Assembly (NCBI GenBank): GCA_947501565.1
Contig: CANMWJ010000013.1
Location: forward strand, 1 to 64,000
Reading direction: 5' to 3'
Length of the DNA stretch: 64,000 bases
Source of the DNA: an uncultured Marinobacterium sp.
Lineage (GTDB): Bacteria > Pseudomonadota > Gammaproteobacteria > Pseudomonadales > Balneatricaceae
Shown here: positions 55,374 to 64,000 of the stretch, in pieces
Position numbering within the stretch: the first letter of the stretch is position 1
How the letters are laid out: each line of letters starts with the position of its first letter
Translations under genes and position numbers: made by a program
The notes under the pieces: model-generated
Databases searched by the model: none
Told to the model about the DNA's origin: nothing
What the model saw: only the letters and a program-made list of their open reading frames with translations

Positions 55374-56432
55374 ATGGTTAAACAGATCACCGTTCCGACA
55401 CCTTACGTGCGCTACCTGCTAAGACAGGCAAAAGCGCAGGGCTACGATATCGATCAGCTGCTGGCGGAGGTCGGTCTGAGCCAGGCGCAGATCGAAGGGC
55501 TGGCGGAACTGTCGGCGGAGCGCTTCAGCCAGCTCTACCAGCGGATGATGTATCTGGCGCAGGATGAGCGCTTCGGCATGCTGGGTGGTGGCAGGGTACC
55601 GATCGGAACCTTTCGTATGATGTGCCACGCTATCATCCACGCCCGTAATCTGGAAACAGCGATCTACCGCGCCAGCGATTTCCACGAGATCTGCCGTGGT
55701 ACCCAGGTGAAACCACAGCTGCTGCGCAAAGGCCGCTATGCGAAAGTTTCCATCGCTGCCACACAGGCTTCCGGCCAGCCTGTTGAAACCCTGTTACAGA
55801 GCGAGGATCCGGAACGCATTCGTACGGCGCTCTCCATGTGGCACAACTTTATCTGCTGGCTGCTCGGTACCCGGGTGGATCTCAAAGCGGCTTATTTCGC
55901 CTTTCCGGAACCTGACGATGGTGATGACTACCAGCATCTGTTTCAGTCCGAGGTTCGCTTCGGCCAGCATGAGAATGCGCTGGTTTTTCCCGCCTACTAC
56001 CTGGATTATCCACTGGTGCAGAGTGATGAATCCCTGCGTCTTTTTCTGAAAACCGCACCCTATCAGCTGGTGACCAGCGTCAGCGACGACCGCAGTATGA
56101 AAGCGCAGGTGATCGCGTTGCTGGGGCGGGATTTCAGCTGCGAAGCACCCAGTGCGGAGGCGGTGGCCGCCCGTTTGAACATGTCCCTCTCCACCCTGCG
56201 TCGCCGTTTGCTGGAGGAGGAAACCTCCTATCAGAAGATCAAAGATGAGTGCCGCAAACAGGCTGCGTTGGAGTATATGAACTCGCCGCAACTGTCCATT
56301 AACGACGTCGCCAGCCTGATGGGGTTTGATGATCCTTCCGCGTTTTTCCGCTCGTTCAAAAAGTGGACCGGGATGACGCCTGGGCAGTATCGGCAGAGTG
56401 AGACTTACAGAAACACGCTGGAAGCGGTTTAA
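55374..56432 (+). CDS. AraC-family transcriptional regulator
   Basis: A 352-residue regulator with an N-terminal arabinose-binding-like domain (about 10-205, PF12625 type) and a C-terminal double helix-turn-helix (about 250-340: MSLSTLRRRLLEEETSYQKIKDE, DPSAFFRSFKKWTGMTPGQYR split). The type often senses fatty acids, amino acids or acyl-CoA-like compounds. ATG 55374 follows GGGGG. Position ahead of the PhaB and malonyl-CoA decarboxylase genes suggests control of acyl-CoA metabolism, without proof. Confidence 0.88.
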   Translation: MVKQITVPTPYVRYLLRQAKAQGYDIDQLLAEVGLSQAQIEGLAELSAERFSQLYQRMMYLAQDERFGMLGGGRVPIGTFRMMCHAIIHARNLETAIYRASDFHEICRGTQVKPQLLRKGRYAKVSIAATQASGQPVETLLQSEDPERIRTALSMWHNFICWLLGTRVDLKAAYFAFPEPDDGDDYQHLFQSEVRFGQHENALVFPAYYLDYPLVQSDESLRLFLKTAPYQLVTSVSDDRSMKAQVIALLGRDFSCEAPSAEAVAARLNMSLSTLRRRLLEEETSYQKIKDECRKQAALEYMNSPQLSINDVASLMGFDDPSAFFRSFKKWTGMTPGQYRQSETYRNTLEAV

Positions 56433-56549
56433 TCTCTCTTATACCTCAAATCCCTTTTAGCAGCCTGCCGTCAGCCGGGATCGACTAAAATTAAAAGGCC
56501 AATCTAGGACTGTAAAAAGCCCCAATCCAAAAACTATAAGGAGGGGAGT

Positions 56550-56969
56550 ATGAGACACAGTACTCAGATTTTAGGCCTTCTTCTGGTCGCTTTATCCCTG
56601 GTGTTTGTGAGCCCACCGATGTTGGCGGCAGAACCTTCCCATCTGTTGGATGATAAGGTTTTTGTCGGTCAGAAGGGCGATGCAGGCGAACCTTCGGATG
56701 GCGAAGATGAGCTGATCTTCTCGGAGGGTCGATTTATATCGGCCTCCTGTCGAGACTACAACTTTGAAACAGGGCGTTATTCCACTTCAGAGGACGGCGG
56801 AGCTATCCATTTTGAAGCGGTTACGGAGAGTCCCTCTCACGGCACGATTACCTGGCAGGGCACGATAGAGGGTAATCAGCTGGAAGCCACCTACGTCTGG
56901 ACCAAGGAGCGTTGGTACTGGTGGGATACGCGTAGGGAATACTGGTTTAAAGGCGCGCTGAAGCAATAA
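56550..56969 (+). CDS. Exported protein of unknown function
   Basis: A 139-residue protein with a signal peptide (about 1-26, LAA cut). The acidic mature part opens HLLDDKVFVGQKGD and has a beta-rich core with SASCRDYNF and TYVWTKERWYWWDTRREYWFKG. One cysteine. The block resembles small periplasmic proteins of unknown role in marine bacteria; I cannot name a family. Ribosome site AAGGAGGGG. Confidence 0.65.
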   Translation: MRHSTQILGLLLVALSLVFVSPPMLAAEPSHLLDDKVFVGQKGDAGEPSDGEDELIFSEGRFISASCRDYNFETGRYSTSEDGGAIHFEAVTESPSHGTITWQGTIEGNQLEATYVWTKERWYWWDTRREYWFKGALKQ

Positions 56970-57001
56970 CGTAGTCACACTTCATCACAACCCAACAGAG
57001 A

Positions 57002-57030
57002 CAGGCTCCCGTGCATTGCAGGGGAGCCTG
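57002..57030. terminator. Convergent terminator between 56969 and phaB
   Basis: CAGGCTCCC, 11-nt loop, GGGAGCCTG. On the minus strand TCTCTGTTG follows the stem, so it can end phaB; on the plus strand a U-run is absent. Confidence 0.65.
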
Positions 57031-57037
57031 AAACCGA

Positions 57038-57781
57038 TCAGCTCATATACTGGCCGCCGTTCACCGACAGGTTGGTACCGGTGATAAAACCAGCATCGTC
57101 GGCGGTGAGGAATGCAACCGCACGGGCGATCTCTTCCGGCTGACCCAGACGACCCACAGGGATACCATCCACAATCGCGTTCAGTACGTTCTCAGGTACC
57201 TGACGTACCATCGGCGTATCGATGTAACCCGGTGATACCGCGTTGACGGTCACGCCTTTACGGGCACCTTCCTGCGCGATGGCGCGGGTGAAACCGTAGA
57301 TACCGGCTTTCGCAGCGGAGTAGTTAGCCTGACCGAACTGTCCTTTCTCACCGTTCAGGGAGGAGATGTTCACGATACGGCCGAAACCGCGACCGCACAT
57401 GGCGTCGAACAACGGCTGAGACATGTTGTACATGGAGTCCAGGTTGGTACGCATCACCGCCTGCCACTGCTCGGACTGCATTCGCTTCAGCGGTGCATCG
57501 CGGGTGATACCGGCGTTGTTGACCAGGATGTCGATCGGGCCAACCTCTTCCTCAACCTTGGCGATGAAGCTGCAGCAGTTGTCGTAGTCGGCTACGTCCA
57601 GCGGATAGATGGCGATATCGTATCCTGCTGCTTTCATCTCCGTCTGCCAGCTCTGAGCTTCCGCGTCCATACCGGGCAGGTAGCTGCCCACTACGCGACG
57701 GTCCTGCTCGCAGAGCGCTTTACACATGCTTTCGCCCAGGCCGCCGCTGGCGCCGGTTACTACTGCTACACGTTGGGTCAT
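57038..57781 (-). CDS. phaB: Acetoacetyl-CoA reductase PhaB
   Basis: A 247-residue NADPH short-chain dehydrogenase. TGASGGLG cofactor motif, NNAG, and the S..Y..K catalytic set in ISSLNGEKGQFGQANYSAAK, where the GQFGQ.NYS block is characteristic of PhaB rather than FabG. It makes (R)-3-hydroxybutyryl-CoA for polyhydroxyalkanoate. GGAG precedes ATG 57781 by six bases. It follows malonyl-CoA decarboxylase by 61 bases; no PHA synthase lies in the window. Confidence 0.9.
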   Translation of the reverse strand: MTQRVAVVTGASGGLGESMCKALCEQDRRVVGSYLPGMDAEAQSWQTEMKAAGYDIAIYPLDVADYDNCCSFIAKVEEEVGPIDILVNNAGITRDAPLKRMQSEQWQAVMRTNLDSMYNMSQPLFDAMCGRGFGRIVNISSLNGEKGQFGQANYSAAKAGIYGFTRAIAQEGARKGVTVNAVSPGYIDTPMVRQVPENVLNAIVDGIPVGRLGQPEEIARAVAFLTADDAGFITGTNLSVNGGQYMS

Positions 57782-57842
57782 CTTCATCTCCTTATTTTTA
57801 TTGCTGAAGGATTTAGTTCGGGTGTTTTTTGAGATTGCTGAT

Positions 57843-59222
57843 TCAGGTTTTCAGCAAACCTTTGATCTTGCTTGAGAGGGCGATCTCGCCTTGCTCGGTG
57901 TAGTTCTGACTGCGCGTTTCGATATGCGGCAGGTCGTAGAGGTAGTTCACCATCAGGCCCGCCGATTGTTTCAGACCGTTGTCGGAGCGGTCGGCCAGCC
58001 AGTTGAGCTGGGCGATCTCGGCGCCGTTACTGAGGTGGAAGTTGGCCACCGGATCGAGGGCGTTATGGCCTTTGCGTTTTTCCTGGCTGAGGTAGTGCGC
58101 CGCCAGTTTGGTGAGCGGTTCCTGACGCAGGGCCGCGTGGTCGTTGTCCCGCTGCCAGTCAACGGGCAGGCGTGGTTGCGAGATGGCGGTCCACTCCGCA
58201 CCACCCGGCAGGGTTTGCAGGGTGTCGTCACTCTGGCTGTCGAGCCAGCGCCGAAAACCGGGGATAGGTGACAGCGTGGAGAACTGTTGCAGGTTAGGGA
58301 ACTCGTGCTGCAGCTGAGCCACCACCCGTTTGATCAGGAAATTGCCGAAGCTGATCCCCGCCAGTCCGCGCTGGGCGTTGGAGATCGAATAGAAGATTGC
58401 GGTGTCCGCCTCGCGGATATCGAGAATCGGTGCATCCTCATCCAGAAGGTTCTGCACACTGTCCGCCAGCCCCTGTACCAGCGCCACTTCGACGAAGATG
58501 AGTGGTTCGTCCGGCATGTTGGGGTGGAAGAAGGCGAAACAGCGGCGGTCCGATTCGAGGCGATTCTTGAGGTCGTCCCAGCTCTGGATCGCATGCACCG
58601 CTTCATAGGCGATCAGTTTTTCCAGCAGCTGTGCACCGGATTGCCAGCTGATCTGCTCCAGCTGCAGCAAGCCGATATCAAACCAGTTGGTCAGCAGCCG
58701 TTTCAGGTCCGCCTCCAATGGGCGCAGGTGCGGGTGTTCACGGCGCAGCGCCAGCAGTTCGGCGCGCAGATCTACCAGGAACTTTACCCCTTCGGGCAGC
58801 TCGTTGAACTGGGTCAGCAGTTTCATGCGTGGTGGATCGAGGCAGTCGCGCAGGGCAACGCGGGCATCCGCTTTCTGCTCGGCGGGTGCCTGACGCCAGA
58901 GTTCAATCGCCTGCTCCACCGCATCGCTGTCCACGTCGTAGCGTTCGCACAGCAGGGTGAGGAACTTCAACCGTCCTGCCGCGCTGAGATTGAGGTAGTT
59001 TTCGCCCAGCACAGCAGCACGGTGGCGTGCTGCCACCTCACCGCCGGTGATCGCCAGACAGCTGTCCATCCAGGTTTCCAGTTTTTGCAGGTCATCGCCA
59101 TCGAGGTCGGCGCTGAGGTCGAGCTGGCCCTGGGACTGGCGGCTTTCGGACAGGTCATGCCACACCTGTTTCAGGTGGCTGAGCGTGCGGTTAAACAGGC
59201 CGGTCGCGATCTGGCTGGGCAT
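57843..59222 (-). CDS. mcd: Malonyl-CoA decarboxylase
   Basis: A 459-residue enzyme converting malonyl-CoA to acetyl-CoA. Helical N-terminal domain (about 50-170) and acetyltransferase-like catalytic domain with family blocks FFHPNMPDEPLIFVEVAL, READTAIFYSISNAQRGLAGISFG, STLSPIPGFRRWL and DPVANFHLSNGA. It may supply acetyl-CoA for the neighbouring acetoacetyl-CoA reductase. ATG 59222 sits behind AGGAGATCACC. First gene of a likely mcd-phaB operon. Confidence 0.92.
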   Translation of the reverse strand: MPSQIATGLFNRTLSHLKQVWHDLSESRQSQGQLDLSADLDGDDLQKLETWMDSCLAITGGEVAARHRAAVLGENYLNLSAAGRLKFLTLLCERYDVDSDAVEQAIELWRQAPAEQKADARVALRDCLDPPRMKLLTQFNELPEGVKFLVDLRAELLALRREHPHLRPLEADLKRLLTNWFDIGLLQLEQISWQSGAQLLEKLIAYEAVHAIQSWDDLKNRLESDRRCFAFFHPNMPDEPLIFVEVALVQGLADSVQNLLDEDAPILDIREADTAIFYSISNAQRGLAGISFGNFLIKRVVAQLQHEFPNLQQFSTLSPIPGFRRWLDSQSDDTLQTLPGGAEWTAISQPRLPVDWQRDNDHAALRQEPLTKLAAHYLSQEKRKGHNALDPVANFHLSNGAEIAQLNWLADRSDNGLKQSAGLMVNYLYDLPHIETRSQNYTEQGEIALSSKIKGLLKT

Positions 59223-59441
59223 GGTGATCTCCTGATAATTTTTGCTTCATCTTCTTGCTGTATAGCATTTAAAGATCCGCGCGGCGGGAGAGCCGTTTTA
59301 TTTCACGCTACCAAAGGGGGGTGAAAAAACCAAGGGTTTATACTTGGTTTTTTGAGAGTGAAGCGTTAAGGTGGACTCAAGTGCCCGGTGTATGGGCGGA
59401 AACGAGTCACGGAAACAGAATAAAAATTTGAGGAGCGACCG

Positions 59442-59876
59442 ATGCAGGAACTGCATGGCTACTACCTGGAAGATCTGGAAGTTGGCATGACCGCCAGCTA
59501 CGCAAAAACGATTACTGATGCTGATGTGGTGTTGTTTGCTGGCGTAACGGGTGATGACAACCCGGTACACATCAACGCCGAATACGCTGCCACCACCATG
59601 TTCGAGCAGCGCATCGTACACGGCATGTTCAGCGCGGGTCTGATCTCCGCTGTACTGGGCACCCGTATGCCGGGACCAGGTGCGATCTACATCGATCAGC
59701 AGCTGAAGTTCAAAGCGCCGGTACACATCGGCGACACAGTGACGGCGACCGCCAAAGTGTTGGAGATCGATGAGAAGCGCCGTCGCGTGAAGCTGGAAAC
59801 CATCTGTACCGTGGGTGGAAAAGTCGTAGCTGAAGGTGTGGCGACCAACATGGTTGACCGCCGTCCGACTGAATAA
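59442..59876 (+). CDS. MaoC-like (R)-specific enoyl-CoA hydratase, PhaJ type
   Basis: A 144-residue hotdog-fold protein with the hydratase-2 motif GDDNPVHIN; catalytic D38 and H43 are five residues apart as in PhaJ. It would convert enoyl-CoA from beta-oxidation to (R)-3-hydroxyacyl-CoA for polymer synthesis. A strong ribosome site GAGGAG precedes ATG 59442. It is divergent from mcd-phaB and starts a run with the isochorismatase-like gene 18 bases later. Confidence 0.85.
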   Translation: MQELHGYYLEDLEVGMTASYAKTITDADVVLFAGVTGDDNPVHINAEYAATTMFEQRIVHGMFSAGLISAVLGTRMPGPGAIYIDQQLKFKAPVHIGDTVTATAKVLEIDEKRRRVKLETICTVGGKVVAEGVATNMVDRRPTE

Positions 59877-59894
59877 TCAGGCTGGAGAGAAACG

Positions 59895-60440
59895 ATGCTG
59901 ATCGAAGCAAACAAATCTGCCCTGCTTGTAATCGACGTGCAGGAAAAACTGCTGCCGGGTGTATTCGACAACGAAAAACTGGTGACCAGCTGTCAGTGGC
60001 TGATGGGCGTGGCGCAGTTGATGGATGTACCCGTGCTCGGTTCCGAGCAGTACCCACAGGGTGTTGGCCCAACTATATCCACGCTGCGCGACATGCTGGG
60101 CGACGATGATTTTGTCGGTAAAACCCACTTCTCCTGCGCCGACGCGCCGGAGTGCAGCGAGCGTATCGACGCGCTGGACCGTGAACAGATCGTGATCTGC
60201 GGTATGGAAGCGCACGTTTGCGTAATGCAGACCGCACTGCGCCTGCTGGAGCAGGGCAAGCAGGTGTACGTGGTGAGCGATGCGATCTCCGCACGTAACC
60301 CGAACGACACCGAAGCGGCGATCGAGCGTATGCGTGAAGAGGGTGTGAAGATGGTCACCCGTGAGATGGTTGGTTTCGAATGGATCGGCCGCTCCGACGC
60401 ACCGCAGTTCAAAGACTTCAGCATGAAGTTCCTGCGCTGA
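59895..60440 (+). CDS. Isochorismatase-family hydrolase
   Basis: A 181-residue cysteine hydrolase. Catalytic triad D14 (VIDVQEK), K75 (GKTHFSC) and C108 (EAHVCVMQT) is complete, and the cis-peptide region around it is conserved. The family cleaves amides, ureas or isochorismate; here the substrate is unknown and no siderophore genes are near. It follows the MaoC-like gene closely. A hairpin at 60499-60528 (ACACAGCC / GGCTGTGT) after the gene may weaken read-through. Confidence 0.85.
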   Translation: MLIEANKSALLVIDVQEKLLPGVFDNEKLVTSCQWLMGVAQLMDVPVLGSEQYPQGVGPTISTLRDMLGDDDFVGKTHFSCADAPECSERIDALDREQIVICGMEAHVCVMQTALRLLEQGKQVYVVSDAISARNPNDTEAAIERMREEGVKMVTREMVGFEWIGRSDAPQFKDFSMKFLR

Positions 60441-60581
60441 TTTGCGCACACTTCAGGCCGGACCGCCTGTTGTTTCTTTGTTTGGGCGTTTCGGTTAAAC
60501 ACAGCCTCTGGTAAGACGGGGGCTGTGTGTCTACTGCTAACTAAGCAAGCTCCCGAATTAAACCAAACAATAGGTAGAAGT

Positions 60582-62216
60582 ATGGAGAATAAAAATAACA
60601 ATCCGTACAGCCTGGGTCTGGAGAAAAACGCGGCTAACTACGCTGCCCTGACCCCACTGTCATTTATCGAACGGGCTGCGTCCGTGTATCCCGATCGCAC
60701 CGCCGTGGTCTACGGCGATCTGCGCCGCAACTGGGCGCAAACCTATCAACGTTGCCGCCAGCTGGCCTCCGCCCTGCAAAAACGGGGGATCGGTGAGGGC
60801 GATACCGTTGCCGTGATGCTGCCCAATATCCCCGAGATGCTGGAGCTGCACTTCGCCGTGCCGATGATCGGTGCCGTGCTTAACACCCAGAACACCCGCC
60901 TCGATTCCGAAACCGTCGCCTTTATGCTCGAACACGGCGAAGCCAAGGTGATGATCACCGACCGCGAATACTCCGATGTGGTGGGTAAAGCGCTGCGTAT
61001 GGCCAGCGTCGAACCGCTGGTGGTGGACGTGGACGACCCGCAGTTTGAAGGCGGTACGCTGGTGGGACAGATCAACTACGAGCAGCTGCTCGCCGAAGGC
61101 GATGCCGATTTCCAGTGGCAGCCGCCCGAAGATGAGTGGCAGGCGATCACTCTGAACTACACCTCCGGCACCACCGGCAACCCGAAAGGGGTGGTTTACC
61201 ACCACCGTGGTGCCCACCTGAATGCGATCAGTAACATCATCGGTCAGAACCTGCCGCCGCACGCGGTGTATCTCTGGACGCTGCCGATGTTCCACTGCAA
61301 CGGCTGGTGTTACCCCTGGTCGGTAACGGCGGTTGCGGGCACTCATGTCTGCCTGCGCCATCTGCAACCGGAGCGGGTGTTCGAGCTGATCGAAACCTGC
61401 GGTGTTACTCACTTCTGCGGTGCACCTGTGGTTCTGAATATGCTGCTGAACGCGCCTGAGGAGGCGAAAGCGCGGGTTGATCACCCGGTCACGGTGACCA
61501 CTGGCGGCGCGGCGCCACCGGCGGCGATCATCGAAGGCATGGAGAAGATCGGTATCCAGGTGGTACACGCTTATGGCCTGACCGAATCCTATGGTCCGAG
61601 TGTATTCTGCGCGCATCAGGATGAGTGGGATGCGATGGTGTTGGAAGACAAGGTTGCCAAGATGGCGCGCCAGGGCGTGCGAGCGCCTGCGCTGGAGCAG
61701 CTGATGGTGGGCGATCCCGAAACGCTGGAACCGGTACCGCGTGACGGCCAGACCATGGGCGAGGTCTTTATGCGTGGTAATAACGTGATGAAAGGGTACC
61801 TGAAGAATCCGTCGGCTTCCGACGATGCTTTTGCCGGTGGCTGGTTCCATACCGGGGACCTGGCCGTATGGCATGAAGACGGCTACATCGAAGTGAAGGA
61901 TCGCTCCAAGGACGTGATCATCTCCGGTGGCGAAAACATCTCCACCATCGAGGTGGAAGATACTCTATACCGCTTCCCGGGTTTGCTGGAGGCGGCAGTG
62001 GTGGCCCAGCCCCACGAGCATTGGGGTGAGGTGCCATGCGCCTTCGTCACCCTGAAGGAGGGTATCAGCGCCAGCGAGCAGGAGATCATCGATTTCTGTC
62101 GCGACCAGATGGCCCACTTTAAGTGCCCGAAAAAAGTGGTGTTCGCGCCCCTGCCGAAAACTTCCACAGGTAAGGTGCAGAAGTTTGCGCTGCGTGCCAT
62201 GTTGAAGGATCTCTGA
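60582..62216 (+). CDS. Acyl-CoA synthetase (AMP-forming)
   Basis: A 544-residue ligase that activates a carboxylic acid with ATP and CoA. Motifs: P-loop YTSGTTGNPKG (about 178), AYGLTESYGPSVF, GWFHTGDLAVWHEDGYIEV, KDVIISGGENIS, and the C-terminal lysine loop PKTSTGKVQKF (about 528). By sequence it belongs to the medium-chain / DmdB-like branch, which includes 3-methylmercaptopropionate ligases. ATG 60582 follows TAGGTAG. It ends at a good terminator. Confidence 0.9.
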   Translation: MENKNNNPYSLGLEKNAANYAALTPLSFIERAASVYPDRTAVVYGDLRRNWAQTYQRCRQLASALQKRGIGEGDTVAVMLPNIPEMLELHFAVPMIGAVLNTQNTRLDSETVAFMLEHGEAKVMITDREYSDVVGKALRMASVEPLVVDVDDPQFEGGTLVGQINYEQLLAEGDADFQWQPPEDEWQAITLNYTSGTTGNPKGVVYHHRGAHLNAISNIIGQNLPPHAVYLWTLPMFHCNGWCYPWSVTAVAGTHVCLRHLQPERVFELIETCGVTHFCGAPVVLNMLLNAPEEAKARVDHPVTVTTGGAAPPAAIIEGMEKIGIQVVHAYGLTESYGPSVFCAHQDEWDAMVLEDKVAKMARQGVRAPALEQLMVGDPETLEPVPRDGQTMGEVFMRGNNVMKGYLKNPSASDDAFAGGWFHTGDLAVWHEDGYIEVKDRSKDVIISGGENISTIEVEDTLYRFPGLLEAAVVAQPHEHWGEVPCAFVTLKEGISASEQEIIDFCRDQMAHFKCPKKVVFAPLPKTSTGKVQKFALRAMLKDL

Positions 62217-62267
62217 TCCTATTTATTAATTCACTCTGTTCACCAATCCGATCCGTAGGATCCGTTT

Positions 62268-62298
62268 GGGGATAACCCTCGGGTTATCCCCACTTTTT
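62268..62298 (+). terminator. Rho-independent terminator after acyl-CoA synthetase
   Basis: GGGGATAACC, loop CTCG, GGTTATCCCC, then ACTTTTT. It lies 51 bases beyond the stop and 35 bases before the kinase start. Confidence 0.92.
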
Positions 62299-62332
62299 CC
62301 GCTTTCTGATACCATCAGGGAAACCACTCATT

Positions 62333-63886
62333 ATGTTGCTGAGCCAGCTACCCGAGAACAACCCGATGGACACGCCCACCCCGCAACAGGGGCTTTCCGC
62401 CCTCACCGACGATGCTGAGCGCAACCGGCTACTCGCCGAGATGGCGGAACAGTCGACCGACATGATCTCCCGTCACACCCCCGATGATTGGCGTTTTATC
62501 TACGCTTCCCCGGCGGTAACCCACCTGCTGGGTTATACGCTCGATGAGATCATCGGTATGTCGGCCTACGAGCTCTACCACCCGGATGACGTGGAGGATT
62601 TCAAGCGCCGCTCCCCCAGCGTCAGCTACGAGCGGGGTCTGTACACCCACACCTACCGCTTCCGCTGCAAGGACGGTCACTACACCTGGCTGGAGAGTAC
62701 CAGCCGTTCGATCCGTGATCCCAACAGTGGTGAGTTAAAAGAGATCTTAGTTGTCTCACGCGACGCCAGCCGCCGTATCAACGCCGAACAGGCCAACCGC
62801 CGTCTGGCTCGCATTCTGGAAAGCAGCAGCGATCTGGTGGCCTTTGTGGGACTGGACAACCGGGTCACCGACCTCAACGAAGCAGCGCGCCGCACCCTGG
62901 GTGTGGATAATCCGGAGCAGGCCGGTCTGGCGTTGGCGGACCTGTTCACGCCGGAAAGTTATCAACAGCTAAAGGCGCAGGCGATACCCACTGCCAGCGC
63001 AGCAGGCAGCTGGCGCGGCGAAGCGGAGATGCAGGCGCCGGGGCGCGCGCCGATCCCGGTGATGCTGGAACTGCTGGCCCACCGCTCCCTGGACGACCGT
63101 ATCGAATACTTCTCCACCGTGGCGCGTGATATGAGCGAAGCCAAGGCGATCGAAGCGGAGAAGCAGCAGTACCAGGCGAGTATCGGACACGCGACCCGCC
63201 TGATCACCATGGGGGAGATGGCTTCGGGGCTGGCGCACGAACTGAACCAGCCTCTCACCGCCATCGTCAACTACGTGCGTGGTATCGAACGCCGTATCGG
63301 CGACAGCGACGATCCAAAGCTCACCGTGCTGCACACCCCGTTGCAACGGATCAGCGCCACCGCCCTGCGCGCCGGAGAGATCATCCGCCGTATGATGGAC
63401 TTCTCGCGTAAGAGTCCGCCGCAACGTCAGGCGGTTGACCTGCAGCCTGTGGTAAATGACCTGATCGAGTTCTGCACCAGTACCGCGACCCGTCAGAATG
63501 TGCAGGTGGAGAACATGATCTCCGCCGATCTTGCCGCCGTCGTGGCCGATCCGATCCAATTGGAGCAGATCCTGCTCAACCTGTTGCTGAACGGAATTGA
63601 GGCATGTCAACAGATCGACGAGAGCACCCCCGCACAGGTCTGGGTTGACGCTTCTGAGCAGGGGACTGATCAGGTTATAATCCGCGTACATGATCAGGGA
63701 ACCGGCTTGCCGGTGACAGATACGGAACAGCTGTTCGAACAGTTTTTCACCACCAAACGCGATGGTCTGGGTATGGGGCTGGCCATCACGCGCTCTTTGG
63801 TGGAAGCCCACGGCGGTCAGCTATGGGCAGAAAATCAACCGCAGGGCGGGGCTGTGTTCTGTTTCACCCTCGATAAAGCCACCTGA
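62333..63886 (+). CDS. PAS-PAS sensor histidine kinase, FixL-like
   Basis: A 517-residue kinase without transmembrane helices, so cytosolic. Two PAS domains (about 35-150 and 155-270), a HisKA helix with the acceptor near residue 302 (LAHELNQPLTAIVNYVRG), and HATPase (NLLLNGIEAC, DQGTGLP, GLGMGLAITRSLVEAHGG). The layout matches FixL/DctB-type kinases partnered with FixJ-like regulators. The PAS domains lack a visible haem-histidine motif I could name, so the signal is unknown. The regulator begins 44 bases later. Confidence 0.93.
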   Translation: MLLSQLPENNPMDTPTPQQGLSALTDDAERNRLLAEMAEQSTDMISRHTPDDWRFIYASPAVTHLLGYTLDEIIGMSAYELYHPDDVEDFKRRSPSVSYERGLYTHTYRFRCKDGHYTWLESTSRSIRDPNSGELKEILVVSRDASRRINAEQANRRLARILESSSDLVAFVGLDNRVTDLNEAARRTLGVDNPEQAGLALADLFTPESYQQLKAQAIPTASAAGSWRGEAEMQAPGRAPIPVMLELLAHRSLDDRIEYFSTVARDMSEAKAIEAEKQQYQASIGHATRLITMGEMASGLAHELNQPLTAIVNYVRGIERRIGDSDDPKLTVLHTPLQRISATALRAGEIIRRMMDFSRKSPPQRQAVDLQPVVNDLIEFCTSTATRQNVQVENMISADLAAVVADPIQLEQILLNLLLNGIEACQQIDESTPAQVWVDASEQGTDQVIIRVHDQGTGLPVTDTEQLFEQFFTTKRDGLGMGLAITRSLVEAHGGQLWAENQPQGGAVFCFTLDKAT

Positions 63887-63930
63887 TCACAGAGGTACAA
63901 CAGACAACCGCAATCACACAGAGATAACTG

Positions 63931-64000
63931 ATGGACAGCAGCGCCGAGCAGATCGTATACGTCGTAGACGATGATGTAGATGTACGGGATTCCCTCCAAT
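63931..64000 (+). CDS. Response regulator, 5' part only (cut by window edge)
   Basis: ATG 63931 opens MDSSAEQIVYVVDDDVDVRD, whose DDD triplet forms the acidic pocket of a receiver domain. Only 23 codons are in the window. Given the preceding FixL-like kinase it is probably a FixJ/LuxR-type regulator, but the output domain is not visible. Confidence 0.85.
   Translation, partial: MDSSAEQIVYVVDDDVDVRDSLQ

Overview
The window reads as ordinary chromosome of a marine-type, facultatively anaerobic gammaproteobacterium. The gene order narXL / narK1-narK2-narGHJI-parvulin and a nearby moaA-dnr pair resemble Pseudomonas. The many c-di-GMP proteins, the FadAB operon with a DmdC-like acyl-CoA dehydrogenase, and the PhaB/MaoC/malonyl-CoA decarboxylase set suggest an Oceanospirillales-like relative; this placement is inference. 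No rRNA, CRISPR array, intact IS element, integrase or prophage was recognised.

Layout. 0-4 kb: two tandem tRNA-Leu(CAG) genes (the first cut by the window edge), a DUF3179 protein, a 41-residue membrane microprotein, a VanZ-like protein and the DEAD-box helicase RhlE. 4-9.5 kb: two convergent c-di-GMP genes whose 3' ends were once tandemly duplicated, leaving decayed fragments between them. 9.7-12.4 kb: DGC-domain protein, Dnr-like regulator, MoaA and a BLUF photoreceptor. 12.6-15.6 kb: SnoaL-like protein, cold-shock protein, beta-carbonic anhydrase and parvulin. 15.7-29 kb: the nitrate respiration block (narIJHG, narK2, narK1 on minus; narXL on plus) with FNR/Dnr boxes and NarL 7-2-7 sites. 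29-37 kb: exported protein plus matrixin-like protease, a 1262-residue CHASE-PAS-GGDEF-EAL-CZB protein, SoxR with a divergent rubredoxin/metallo-beta-lactamase-fold protein, and an Lrp regulator. 37-38.8 kb: a gene-free, repeat-rich stretch. 38.8-45.2 kb: a third NarK-type transporter with NarL and FNR sites, a PP2C/Ser-Thr kinase fusion, and ubiT / ubiV-ubiU for oxygen-independent ubiquinone synthesis, with FNR-type boxes ahead of ubiT and ubiU. 45.9-51.6 kb: beta-oxidation genes. 51.8-64 kb: FKBP, a periplasmic binding protein with a GGDEF-EAL partner, an AraC regulator, malonyl-CoA decarboxylase/PhaB, MaoC, a cysteine hydrolase, an acyl-CoA synthetase, and a histidine kinase with a truncated response regulator.

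How it fits together. Nitrate is sensed by NarXL and imported or exchanged by up to three NarK proteins. It is reduced by NarGHI, whose molybdenum cofactor needs MoaA. Electrons come from ubiquinone, which UbiTUV would make without oxygen. FNR/Dnr-type boxes link these parts.

The most unusual feature is a family of about 430-450 bp inverted-repeat elements (four copies, two complete) whose ends are 32-bp hairpins of the form GTTAAGGGAG...CTCCCTTAAC. Each half also contains a longer stem whose two arms have changed together between copies, which points to selection on a folded RNA or single-stranded DNA. A second, REP-like family (about ten GTAG-footed hairpins) is scattered through the intergenic regions, often in pairs.
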